The notes under the pieces: model-generated | Told to the model about the DNA's origin: nothing | Databases searched by the model: none | Seen by the model: the letters and a program-made list of their open reading frames with translations, nothing else | Shown here: piece after piece, positions 44,227-50,933 of the stretch | How positions within the stretch are numbered: the first letter of the stretch is position 1 | Layout of the letters: each line of letters starts with the position of its first letter | Position numbers and translations under genes: made by a program | Assembly: GCA_900317825.1 (NCBI GenBank) | Contig: ONIH01000006.1 | Location: forward strand, 1 to 58,572 | DNA from: an uncultured Lachnospiraceae bacterium | GTDB lineage: Bacteria; Bacillota; Clostridia; Lachnospirales; Lachnospiraceae | Direction of reading: 5' to 3' | DNA: 58,572 bases

Positions 44227-45369
44227 ATGCTAGAATTTGATCAGATGAAAAGTGAGCTCGCGGGCTACGACGACACGCTGAAGGAAGTGCTCGGTTCACT
44301 TGATATAGAAGGAAAGAAAAATAAGATCCAGGAGATGGAGCGCGAAATGGAGGCTCCGGACTTCTGGAATGACGCTGAGAAGGCTTCACAGAAGAGCCAG
44401 GAGCTGAAGAGCATGAAGGATGATGTCGCTGTCGCAGACGGACTCATCCAGAAAAAAGAAGACATCGAGACTTTTATCGAAATGGACGCTGAGGAAGATG
44501 GAGATGATCCGGCGATGCTCGAAGAGGCTCAGAAAGAGTTCGATGAGTTTAAAAAAGAGCTCGAGGACCTAAGGCTCAAGACTCTTCTGTCAGGAAAGTA
44601 CGATCATAATAATGCCATCGTGACTCTCCACGCAGGAGCAGGTGGAACAGAGGCTATGGACTGGACTTCAATGCTCTACCGTATGTATTCGAAGTGGGCT
44701 GACAAGCACGGCTTCGGGATCGAGCTTCTCGACGAAGTAGAGGGTGATGAGGCTGGTCTGCAGTCGGTCACTTTTCAGGTGAATGGCGAGAATGCCTACG
44801 GATACCTGAAGTCTGAGAAGGGCGTACACAGGCTCGTGCGTATCTCTCCATTCAACGCGAACGGCAAGAGACAGACATCTTTCTCGAATGCAGATGTGAT
44901 GCCGGAGCTCAAAGACGCGCCGGATATCGAGATAAAGGATGAGGATATCAGGATCGATACCTACCGTTCGAGCGGTGCCGGCGGTCAGCATATCAACAAG
45001 ACTTCATCTGCCATTCGTATCACGCATTTCCCTACTGGAATTGTCGTGACCTGCCAGAATGAGCGAAGCCAGCACATGAACAAAGATAAGGCTATGGAAA
45101 TGCTCCGTGCAAAGCTCGAGCTTTTAAGAGAGCAGGAACAGGAGCAGAAGGAAGCTGACATCAGAGGCGATGTGAACTCGATCAGCTGGGGAAACCAGAT
45201 CCGTTCCTATGTGTTCCAGCCGTACACTATGGTAAAAGACCTGCGTACCGGCGAGGAGACTTCAAATGTCGACGGTGTAATGGACGGTGACCTGGATGCC
45301 TTTATGAATGCCTACCTGAAGTGGGTTTCACTCGGCAAACCGAAGCGCGGAGTGACAGACGCGGAGTAA
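44227..45369 (+). CDS. prfB: Peptide chain release factor 2, no frameshift
   Basis: Recognises UGA and UAA stop codons. The tripeptide SPF (ISPFN) and the catalytic GGQ (SGAGGQHINKT) are present. In most bacteria RF2 needs a +1 frameshift near codon 26 (CTT TGA). Here the matching place reads LGSLDIE, encoded in one frame as CTT GAT, and there is no slippery stop and no SD-like stimulator just before it. The gene is therefore read without frameshifting. Length is 380 residues. It starts directly after the ctpA stop codon. Confidence 0.95.
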   Translation: MLEFDQMKSELAGYDDTLKEVLGSLDIEGKKNKIQEMEREMEAPDFWNDAEKASQKSQELKSMKDDVAVADGLIQKKEDIETFIEMDAEEDGDDPAMLEEAQKEFDEFKKELEDLRLKTLLSGKYDHNNAIVTLHAGAGGTEAMDWTSMLYRMYSKWADKHGFGIELLDEVEGDEAGLQSVTFQVNGENAYGYLKSEKGVHRLVRISPFNANGKRQTSFSNADVMPELKDAPDIEIKDEDIRIDTYRSSGAGGQHINKTSSAIRITHFPTGIVVTCQNERSQHMNKDKAMEMLRAKLELLREQEQEQKEADIRGDVNSISWGNQIRSYVFQPYTMVKDLRTGEETSNVDGVMDGDLDAFMNAYLKWVSLGKPKRGVTDAE

Positions 45370-45399
45370 TCGTCGCTGCTTTTATACATGAAAAATTTT

Positions 45400-45463
45400 A
45401 CAGATGTCCTTGACTGATTTGCACTCATGTGTTAGAGTATTTCAGTCAAGGACATTTGTTTTT
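45400..45463 (+). terminator. Long terminator after prfB
   Basis: An 18-bp stem (45400-45417 with 45442-45459, one G.U) with a 24-nt loop and a T-run (45459-45463). A promoter is nested in the 5' arm and loop (see 45410-45438). Confidence 0.75.
45410..45438 (+). promoter_or_regulatory. Promoter nested inside the prfB terminator
   Basis: -35 TTGACT (45410-45415), 17-bp spacer, extended -10 TGT-TAGAGT (45430-45438). It would serve the ACT-domain gene and hom. Confidence 0.45.
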
Positions 45464-45526
45464 CTGCGAAAGACAGTCCGGCGGTCCGGACATACCGGGC
45501 CTAAATATTTTTCTAAGAGGGAAATA

Positions 45527-45970
45527 ATGGCAGAGGAAATATACTACGTACTGAAGGAAAAGGCAGTTCCGGAGGTTCTCCTTAGAGTCGAAAAGGCAAA
45601 ACTCCTGCTGGAGTCCGGGAAATGCCAGTCCGCTTCAGAGGCGGCCGAGCGGGCGGGGATCTCGCGGTCGAGTTTTTACAAGTACAAGGACGAGATCTTC
45701 AGGTACCATGAGAATCAGAGAGGACGCTCAGTCACGATGGTCGTAAAGCTCATAGATGAGCCGGGACGTCTCTCGAAGATCCTCACGAACCTGGCTGATT
45801 CCGGCGCGAACATCCTCTCTATCCATCAGGCGATTCCGGTGAACGGGGTCGCGGCGATCACTTTATCTATGGATCTGCCGAAGGAAATGGAGGTCTCGGA
45901 GGTCACTGACCGCATTGAAAAAATAACCGGCGTTTCATACGCGAAGATACTTGCCGAGGAGCAGGTATAA
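45527..45970 (+). CDS. ACT-domain protein (PheB-like, UPF0735 type)
   Basis: A 147-residue protein, the same length as Bacillus PheB. An N-terminal helix-turn-helix-like part (SASEAAERAGISRSSFYKYKDEIF) is followed by a C-terminal ACT domain (TMVVKLIDEPGRLSKILTNLADSGANILSIHQ), a ligand-binding fold that usually senses amino acids. The start at 45527 (MAEEIYYVL) fits the family and has an AGAGGG ribosome site; a longer reading from 45404 would pass through the terminator. It precedes hom by 39 nt, a common pairing in Firmicutes, so a role in threonine or aspartate-family control is plausible. Confidence 0.88.
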   Translation: MAEEIYYVLKEKAVPEVLLRVEKAKLLLESGKCQSASEAAERAGISRSSFYKYKDEIFRYHENQRGRSVTMVVKLIDEPGRLSKILTNLADSGANILSIHQAIPVNGVAAITLSMDLPKEMEVSEVTDRIEKITGVSYAKILAEEQV

Positions 45971-46009
45971 CTGGGCGGCGCCAGAATTTTTATAAGGAAA
46001 GGAAAAAAG

Positions 46010-47209
46010 ATGAAAGCAGCGATAATGGGGTATGGAACCATTGGAAGCGGAGTAGCGGAGACACTGAAGGTAAATCACGATGTCATAGAAAAAAGAGTCG
46101 GCGAGCCGATAGAACTGAAGAAGGTCCTTGACTTGCGTGAGTTCGAAGGTGACCCGATCCAGCCTTTGATAGTGCATGATTACAAGGACATCGTAAATGA
46201 TCCGGAGATCAGGATCGTCGTCGAGACGATGGGAGGAGTCGAGCCTGCATACACTTTTGTAAAGGCAATGCTCGAAGCCGGAAAGCACGTGACTACTTCG
46301 AATAAGGCGCTGGTCGCAGACAAGGGTGCTGAGCTGATCCGGATCGCGAAAGAGCACAATGTAAACTTCATGTTTGAGGCGTCCGTAGGCGGCGGCATCC
46401 CGATCATCAGGTGCCTGGAGTCCTGCCTGACCGGAGATGTCATCGAGGAGATCGAGGGAATCGTAAACGGAACGACGAACTACATGATGACAGAGATGGC
46501 AGAAGAGGGCGCTGACTTCGACGATGTGTTGAAGGAAGCCCAGGCAAAGGGCTTCGCTGAAAAAGACCCTACAGCCGATATCGAAGGCTACGATGCCTGC
46601 AGAAAAATTGCTATCCTGACTTCACTTGTCGCAGGGCAGCAGGTTGATTACAACGATATCCCGACCGAAGGCATCACCCATATCTCAGCAGACGACATAA
46701 AGTACGCTAAAAAAATGGGGCGTAAAGTCAAGCTTCTCGCTACTAGCAAAGAGTCTGGTGACACCTACGCCTGCCGGGTAGCGCCTTTCCTGCTCCCGCC
46801 GGAGAACCCGCTGTACAATGTCGAAGGCGTATTCAATGCAGTCTTCGTCCATGGAAATATCCTGGGCGACGGCATGTTCTACGGCTCAGGCGCTGGGAAA
46901 CTCCCGACAGCTTCAGCAGTAGTCGGCGACATAGTAAAAATAGCCAAGCACATCGACAAGAACGTCCCGATCGAGTGGCGTGAAGAGAAGCTGCAGCTTG
47001 CCGACCCGGGCCTCGACAGATACCGCTTCTTCGTCCGCACAACAGACGACCAGGGTGCCATCGATGCAGCCTTCGGCGACGTCGACTATATCGACGCCGA
47101 CATCGTCCCAGGAGAAGTCGGCTTCGTGACGAAGGAAATAGAGCAGCGAGTATTTGACGAAGATGTCTCAAAACTTTCCGAAGTAGTAAATAGTATCCGC
47201 TTAGCCTGA
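46010..47209 (+). CDS. hom: Homoserine dehydrogenase
   Basis: NAD(P)-dependent reduction of aspartate semialdehyde to homoserine in the threonine/methionine branch. The N-terminal nucleotide-binding motif GYGTIGSGVAETL, NKALVADKG, and the catalytic region with VNGTTNYMMTEM and KDPTADIEGYDA are clear. The C-terminus (about residues 345-399) is a short ACT-like remnant compared with full-length Bacillus Hom. Length is 399 residues. It is separated from lysC, which acts earlier in the same pathway, by structured element copy 2. Confidence 0.94.
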   Translation: MKAAIMGYGTIGSGVAETLKVNHDVIEKRVGEPIELKKVLDLREFEGDPIQPLIVHDYKDIVNDPEIRIVVETMGGVEPAYTFVKAMLEAGKHVTTSNKALVADKGAELIRIAKEHNVNFMFEASVGGGIPIIRCLESCLTGDVIEEIEGIVNGTTNYMMTEMAEEGADFDDVLKEAQAKGFAEKDPTADIEGYDACRKIAILTSLVAGQQVDYNDIPTEGITHISADDIKYAKKMGRKVKLLATSKESGDTYACRVAPFLLPPENPLYNVEGVFNAVFVHGNILGDGMFYGSGAGKLPTASAVVGDIVKIAKHIDKNVPIEWREEKLQLADPGLDRYRFFVRTTDDQGAIDAAFGDVDYIDADIVPGEVGFVTKEIEQRVFDEDVSKLSEVVNSIRLA

Positions 47210-47255
47210 TGGTGATGACTGCAAGTAGAGAACATATTTTGGCAAAGTAAGCGGG

Positions 47256-47383
47256 CTGTGATATAGTAGCTGCGAAGGGACCTTATGGAACGCCGGCGCT
47301 TAGGCCGCGTTTTTTGCGGCCTTATGCGTCCGCTGCGTTCCATACGGAGCGAGAGCGAGCCCTGAGCAGCTACTGTGTCACAG
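47256..47383 (+). ncRNA. Structured intergenic element, copy 2 (unknown family)
   Basis: The second copy of the element seen at 2757-2886. P1 pairs 47256-47273 with 47366-47383 (18 bp with two G.U pairs). P2 pairs 47276-47279 with 47360-47363. P3 pairs 47281-47293 with 47335-47347 (12 of 13 bp). P4 pairs 47302-47308 with 47316-47322. Junction strings are the same as in copy 1, but P2, P3 and P4 carry compensatory changes. Position between hom and lysC could mean co-regulation, but copy 1 is not in an amino-acid gene context, so a pathway-specific sensor is unlikely. Confidence 0.75.
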
Positions 47384-47426
47384 GACCGCGTCGCTTTGCG
47401 ATTTATGATATATAGTTGGAGGAAGA

Positions 47427-48632
47427 ATGTTAATAGTCAAGAAGTTTGGTGGCACATCCGTCGCCAACAAGGAACGAATCTTTAATGTTGCCAAGCGCTG
47501 CATCGAAGATTACAAAAAAGGAAACAAAGTCGTAGTAGTCCTCTCCGCAATGGGGGACACGACAGATGACCTGATCGCAAAGGCCAAGGAGATAAATCCT
47601 GATCCGCCGAAGCGTGAAATGGATGCCCTTCTTTCTACAGGAGAGCAGGTCTCGGTAGCCCTGATGTCCATGGCAATGGCAAGCCTCGGAGTACCGGCCG
47701 TATCACTGAATGCCTTCCAGGTCGTAATGCACACGACGCATCATCATATGAATGCCCGCTTTAAAAAGGTAGATACCGACCGAATCAATGCTGAGCTCGA
47801 CCAGGGAAAGATAGTCATAGTGACAGGCTTCCAGGGTGTAAATAAGTACGACGATGTGACGACACTTGGACGCGGCGGATCTGATACGACAGCCGTAGCA
47901 CTTGCGGCAGTTTTAAATGCAGATGCCTGCGAGATCTACACAGATGTAGACGGCGTATACACAGCTGATCCAAGAATCGTACCGAACGCGAAGAAGCTCA
48001 AGGAGATCTCATACGACGAGATGCTAGAGCTCGCAACGCTCGGAGCCCAGGTGCTTCACAACAGATCAGTCGAAATGGCAAAAAAATACAACGTGCCTCT
48101 TGTGGTGCGTTCAAGTCTCACCAATGCAGAAGGAACAGTCGTTAAGGAGGTAACGAAAGTGGAAAGCATGCTCGTAAGCGGAGTCGCAGTAGATAAGGAC
48201 GCAGCCCGTATAGCACTTATAGGATTAAAGAATGAGCCGGGAATCGCATTCAAGGTATTCGACCTGCTCGCAAAGAAAAATATCAACGTAGACATGATCC
48301 TGCAGTCGATCGGCCGCGACGACACGAAGGATATCTCATTCACAGTAGACCAGGGACAGGCCAAGGAAGCTGTAGAAGTCTTAAAGGACAGCCAGGAGAG
48401 ACTTACTTTCCAGAAGCTTGTCGAAGAGGAGAACGTAGCCAAGCTTTCCATCGTCGGTGCAGGAATGCAGTCGAATGCCGGCGTAGCTGCCAGGATGTTC
48501 GAAGCTCTGGCTGATGTCGGAGTCAACATCCGTATGATCTCCACTTCAGAGATCCGCATCACTGTCCTTATCGACATCGATGATGTAAAAGTCGCTATGA
48601 GAGCAGTACATGATAAGTTTATTGACGACTGA
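47427..48632 (+). CDS. lysC: Aspartate kinase
   Basis: First step of the aspartate family: phosphorylates aspartate. The N-terminal kinase core starts VKKFGGTSVANKERI; LGRGGSDTTAVALAA and YTDVDGVYTADPRIV are present. Two ACT domains occupy the C-terminus (about residues 265-401; ALIGLKNEPGIAFKVF and LSIVGAGMQSNAGVAAR), so feedback control by lysine and/or threonine is expected. Length is 401 residues. The GGAGGAAG ribosome site is strong. No lysine riboswitch consensus was seen upstream. Confidence 0.96.
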   Translation: MLIVKKFGGTSVANKERIFNVAKRCIEDYKKGNKVVVVLSAMGDTTDDLIAKAKEINPDPPKREMDALLSTGEQVSVALMSMAMASLGVPAVSLNAFQVVMHTTHHHMNARFKKVDTDRINAELDQGKIVIVTGFQGVNKYDDVTTLGRGGSDTTAVALAAVLNADACEIYTDVDGVYTADPRIVPNAKKLKEISYDEMLELATLGAQVLHNRSVEMAKKYNVPLVVRSSLTNAEGTVVKEVTKVESMLVSGVAVDKDAARIALIGLKNEPGIAFKVFDLLAKKNINVDMILQSIGRDDTKDISFTVDQGQAKEAVEVLKDSQERLTFQKLVEEENVAKLSIVGAGMQSNAGVAARMFEALADVGVNIRMISTSEIRITVLIDIDDVKVAMRAVHDKFIDD

Positions 48633-48654
48633 TATGCCATAGATCAGGAACAGG

Positions 48655-48682
48655 ACCCCGCGGGAAGCGGGGTTATTTTTTT
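48655..48682 (+). terminator. Terminator after lysC
   Basis: A 6-7-bp GC stem, ACCCCGC/GCGGGGT (48655-48661 with 48667-48673), 5-nt loop and the T-run TTATTTTTTT. Confidence 0.85.
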
Positions 48683-48721
48683 AAACTAAAATGTGGATAA
48701 AGTAGCAAAAATTTCGTCAAC

Positions 48722-48753
48722 TTGCACAAAAATTTATGAAGGTTTTTGTGCAA
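48722..48753. repeat. Perfect inverted repeat upstream of the atp promoter
   Basis: TTGCACAAAAA (48722-48732) and TTTTTGTGCAA (48743-48753) form an 11-bp perfect palindrome with a 10-nt centre. It ends 17 nt before the -35 box at 48771. It could be an operator for a dimeric or tetrameric regulator, or a weak bidirectional terminator. Confidence 0.6.
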
Positions 48754-48770
48754 TATAGACAAATCCCTTA

Positions 48771-48799
48771 TTGACATATGATTTTTAGAGTATTAAAAT
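48771..48799 (+). promoter_or_regulatory. Promoter of the ATP synthase operon
   Basis: Consensus -35 TTGACA (48771-48776), 17-bp spacer, and -10 TAAAAT (48794-48799). It is one of the strongest promoter matches in the window. Confidence 0.8.
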
Positions 48800-48843
48800 C
48801 CATGCAGTAGGTGAGAGTAAATGCGGGAAGGAAGTGACGGTTT

Positions 48844-49530
48844 TTGGATGCGCTTGTAAAGTCGCTGAAGGCGGACATGAATGTCGAAACAATATTTAAG
48901 ATTCCGATATTCGGTGGCATTCCTGTTTATGAATCAGTTGTTGTGACCTGGATCATTATTGCAGCTGTGCTTATTGCCTGTCTTCTGCTGACGCGAAACC
49001 TGAGCGTGGAGCATCCGGGAAAGAGACAGCTCGCTCTTGAAAGCTTTGTAGAGTGGCTGTACAGATTCTTCGGAGAGACGATCGGAGAAAAAGGAAAACG
49101 GTACGTCCCTTATCTGGTGTCGGTTCTGATCTATATCGCTATTTCGAACCTGATAGGAATTATCGGTTTCAAACCACCGACGAAGGACATGAATGTGACT
49201 GTGGCGCTGTCGCTTATGAGTATTATCCTCATTGAAGCCAGCGGTGTCATTGAGAAAGGGCCGAAGCGGTTCGCGCACAGCTTTGCGGAACCTATGCCGA
49301 TCATTACGCCGATAAATATCCTAGAGATCTTTATCCGTCCGCTGTCACTGTGTATGCGACTTTTCGGAAACGTGCTCGGAAGCTTCGTCATCATGGAACT
49401 TCTGAAGCTGGTTGTCCCGGTAGTCCTTCCGGCATTGGCGTCATTGTACTTTGATATCTTCGATGGCCTGATCCAGGCTTACGTATTCGTATTTCTGACT
49501 TCATTGTTTATGAAAGAATCAATAGAGTAG
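48844..49530 (+). CDS. atpB: ATP synthase Fo subunit a
   Basis: Membrane stator of the Fo motor, providing the ion channels against the c ring. Several transmembrane helices are visible, and the region with the key arginine (RPLSLCMRLFGNVLGSFVIM) near residue 170 is intact. The start is TTG at 48844 with GGAAGGA upstream; an in-frame ATG at codon 12 (48877) is possible. Length is 228 residues. No atpI precedes it. Confidence 0.93.
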   Translation: MDALVKSLKADMNVETIFKIPIFGGIPVYESVVVTWIIIAAVLIACLLLTRNLSVEHPGKRQLALESFVEWLYRFFGETIGEKGKRYVPYLVSVLIYIAISNLIGIIGFKPPTKDMNVTVALSLMSIILIEASGVIEKGPKRFAHSFAEPMPIITPINILEIFIRPLSLCMRLFGNVLGSFVIMELLKLVVPVVLPALASLYFDIFDGLIQAYVFVFLTSLFMKESIE

Positions 49531-49590
49531 ACATAATAGCGGTGGAATCCCACCAGATGAAGTCAGCTTTTTATTTGGAAACTAAAGATA

Positions 49591-49660
49591 GCGGCAGCGC
49601 GACGCATGTGCACACCGAACGATTCAAGTGAGTGTGTGCATATGCGGAATTAGCTGCCGC
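49591..49660 (+). promoter_or_regulatory. Long hairpin between atpB and atpE
   Basis: Outer stem GCGGCAGC (49591-49598) with GCTGCCGC (49653-49660); inner stem CGCATGTGCACAC (49603-49615) with GTGTGCATATGCG (49634-49646), 13 bp with one G.U. It ends 27 nt before the atpE start, just ahead of an ACAGGAGG ribosome site. It probably acts in mRNA processing or in raising c-subunit output. Confidence 0.65.
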
Positions 49661-49687
49661 GACAACATTTTTTACAGGAGGAACAAA

Positions 49688-49918
49688 ATGAGTTCAGCAT
49701 TATTTGTAGCAATTGGAGCCGGTATCGCAGTTCTTACAGGAATCGGAGCAGGACTTGGAATCGGAAAGGCAACAGGAAGCGCAGTTGACGCAATCGCAAG
49801 ACAGCCGGAGGCATCAGGAAAGATCCAGTCATCACTTCTTTTAGGCTGCGCCCTCGCAGAGGCAACCGCTATTTACGGTTTCGTTATCGCTCTTCTTATC
49901 ATCCTGTTCCTTAAATAA
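49688..49918 (+). CDS. atpE: ATP synthase Fo subunit c
   Basis: A 76-residue hairpin of two membrane helices that forms the rotor ring. The ion-binding acidic residue is in the second helix ([10 protein letters not shown]). The first-helix glutamine and the serine after the glutamate that bind sodium in Na+ enzymes are replaced by Ile and Ala here, pointing to proton coupling. The polar loop is ARQPEA, as expected. The start at 49688 (MSSALF) follows AGGAGG. Confidence 0.95.
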   Translation: MSSALFVAIGAGIAVLTGIGAGLGIGKATGSAVDAIARQPEASGKIQSSLLLGCALAEATAIYGFVIALLIILFLK

Positions 49919-49933
49919 TCAGGGAACTCTGCT

Positions 49934-49953
49934 GCGGCTGGCTTTCCAGCCGC
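49934..49953 (+). promoter_or_regulatory. Short hairpin between atpE and atpF
   Basis: GCGGCTGG (49934-49941), loop CTTT, CCAGCCGC (49946-49953): a perfect 8-bp stem directly before the atpF ribosome site. It may stop exonuclease decay and help keep atpE mRNA abundant. Confidence 0.5.
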
Positions 49954-49973
49954 TGAAGTGACAGGAGGATAGA

Positions 49974-50429
49974 ATGCTAAAGGTAAATTTCTGGGACATC
50001 CTCTTTACGATTGTAAACGTACTTGTCATTTACTGGATCTTAAAGAAGTTTCTCTTCAACCGCATTAAAAATGTGATAGACGACAGAGAGGCAAATATCA
50101 GGGATCAGTTCACTGAGGCCGGCAATCGTAAGAAGGAAGCCGATGAAGAAAAAGCTAAATATTTGAAAAAACAGGACGCTGCCGAGCAGGAAGCTGCTGC
50201 GATCGTTAAAAAAGCAAGGACTGAGGCCGACAGGATCTACGATAAGAGTCTTGCCGAAGCCCAGGAAGAGGCTGATGCGATCAGGGCAAAGGCAAGGACC
50301 GATGCGGAGAACATCAAGCAGAGGAACCTTGCTGAGAGCCGTGAGGCTATCAGTGCTTTAGCTTTGATGGCAGCTAAGAAGATCCTGGAGAATGGTGATA
50401 AAGATGCAGCAGACAGCAGTACACAATAA
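49974..50429 (+). CDS. atpF: ATP synthase Fo subunit b
   Basis: Peripheral stalk subunit: one N-terminal membrane helix (FWDILFTIVNVLVIYWIL, about residues 6-23) and a long charged coiled coil. Length is 151 residues, with the ribosome site ACAGGAGG. The 3' end overlaps the start of atpH. Confidence 0.93.
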   Translation: MLKVNFWDILFTIVNVLVIYWILKKFLFNRIKNVIDDREANIRDQFTEAGNRKKEADEEKAKYLKKQDAAEQEAAAIVKKARTEADRIYDKSLAEAQEEADAIRAKARTDAENIKQRNLAESREAISALALMAAKKILENGDKDAADSSTQ

Positions 50430-50928
50430 CGCGGTGGTCTTGTCTGAACTGCCAGTGGAGAGATCCGAGGTTTCAGGTGTCCTTAAGACGATTGAGTCTG
50501 AGCCTTTATTAATGGAATTTTTGATGAGCCCGGTTATTTTTTACAGAAAAAAAGAAGCTGTAGAGAAGAAGATTTCAAAGGTAGCAGGCCTGTCAAAGAC
50601 CATGACAGATTTTCTCCTTGTGATGATAAGAAATCACAACGAGAGAATTATCCCGGACATTCTCCGCGAGTATCTAAGGCTTGAAGACGAGAAAGCCGGA
50701 ATCCTTAAGGCTGAGCTGTTTTATACTGATGAGGGCGATCTGGAGGCTGATAAGAAAAAGGCAGAGGCCTGCCTTGAAAAGCTTTTCCCGGACGCGAAAT
50801 TCGATTTTGCCGTCCATCAGGACAAAAACCTAATCGGTGGCTACCTCGTCAGATGTAAGAATTACGAGATCGACAGAAGCTACAAAGGGCAGCTCAGACA
50901 GTTGCAGAATAAATTATACGGGAGGTGA
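50392..50928 (+). CDS. atpH: ATP synthase F1 subunit delta
   Basis: Links the F1 head to the peripheral stalk. The helical N-terminal region is short and atypical, but the central motif (EFLMSPVIFYRKKEAVEKKISKVAGLS) and the C-terminal DKNLIGGYLVRCKNYEIDRSYKGQLRQL fit OSCP/delta. Start choice is uncertain: ATG 50392, GTG 50395 and ATG 50404 all lie in the end of atpF, and the GGAG at 50387 is either too near or too far. Length is up to 178 residues. The overlap suggests coupled translation. Confidence 0.88.
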   Translation: MVIKMQQTAVHNNAVVLSELPVERSEVSGVLKTIESEPLLMEFLMSPVIFYRKKEAVEKKISKVAGLSKTMTDFLLVMIRNHNERIIPDILREYLRLEDEKAGILKAELFYTDEGDLEADKKKAEACLEKLFPDAKFDFAVHQDKNLIGGYLVRCKNYEIDRSYKGQLRQLQNKLYGR

Positions 50929-50933
50929 AGATT

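Noticed and set aside
44227-44330. Programmed +1 frameshift in prfB
   Set aside because: The reading frame is continuous through the expected site and no in-frame TGA is present.
47210-47426. Lysine riboswitch or T-box upstream of lysC
   Set aside because: The conserved cores are absent, and the same element occurs after valS, which argues against lysine sensing.
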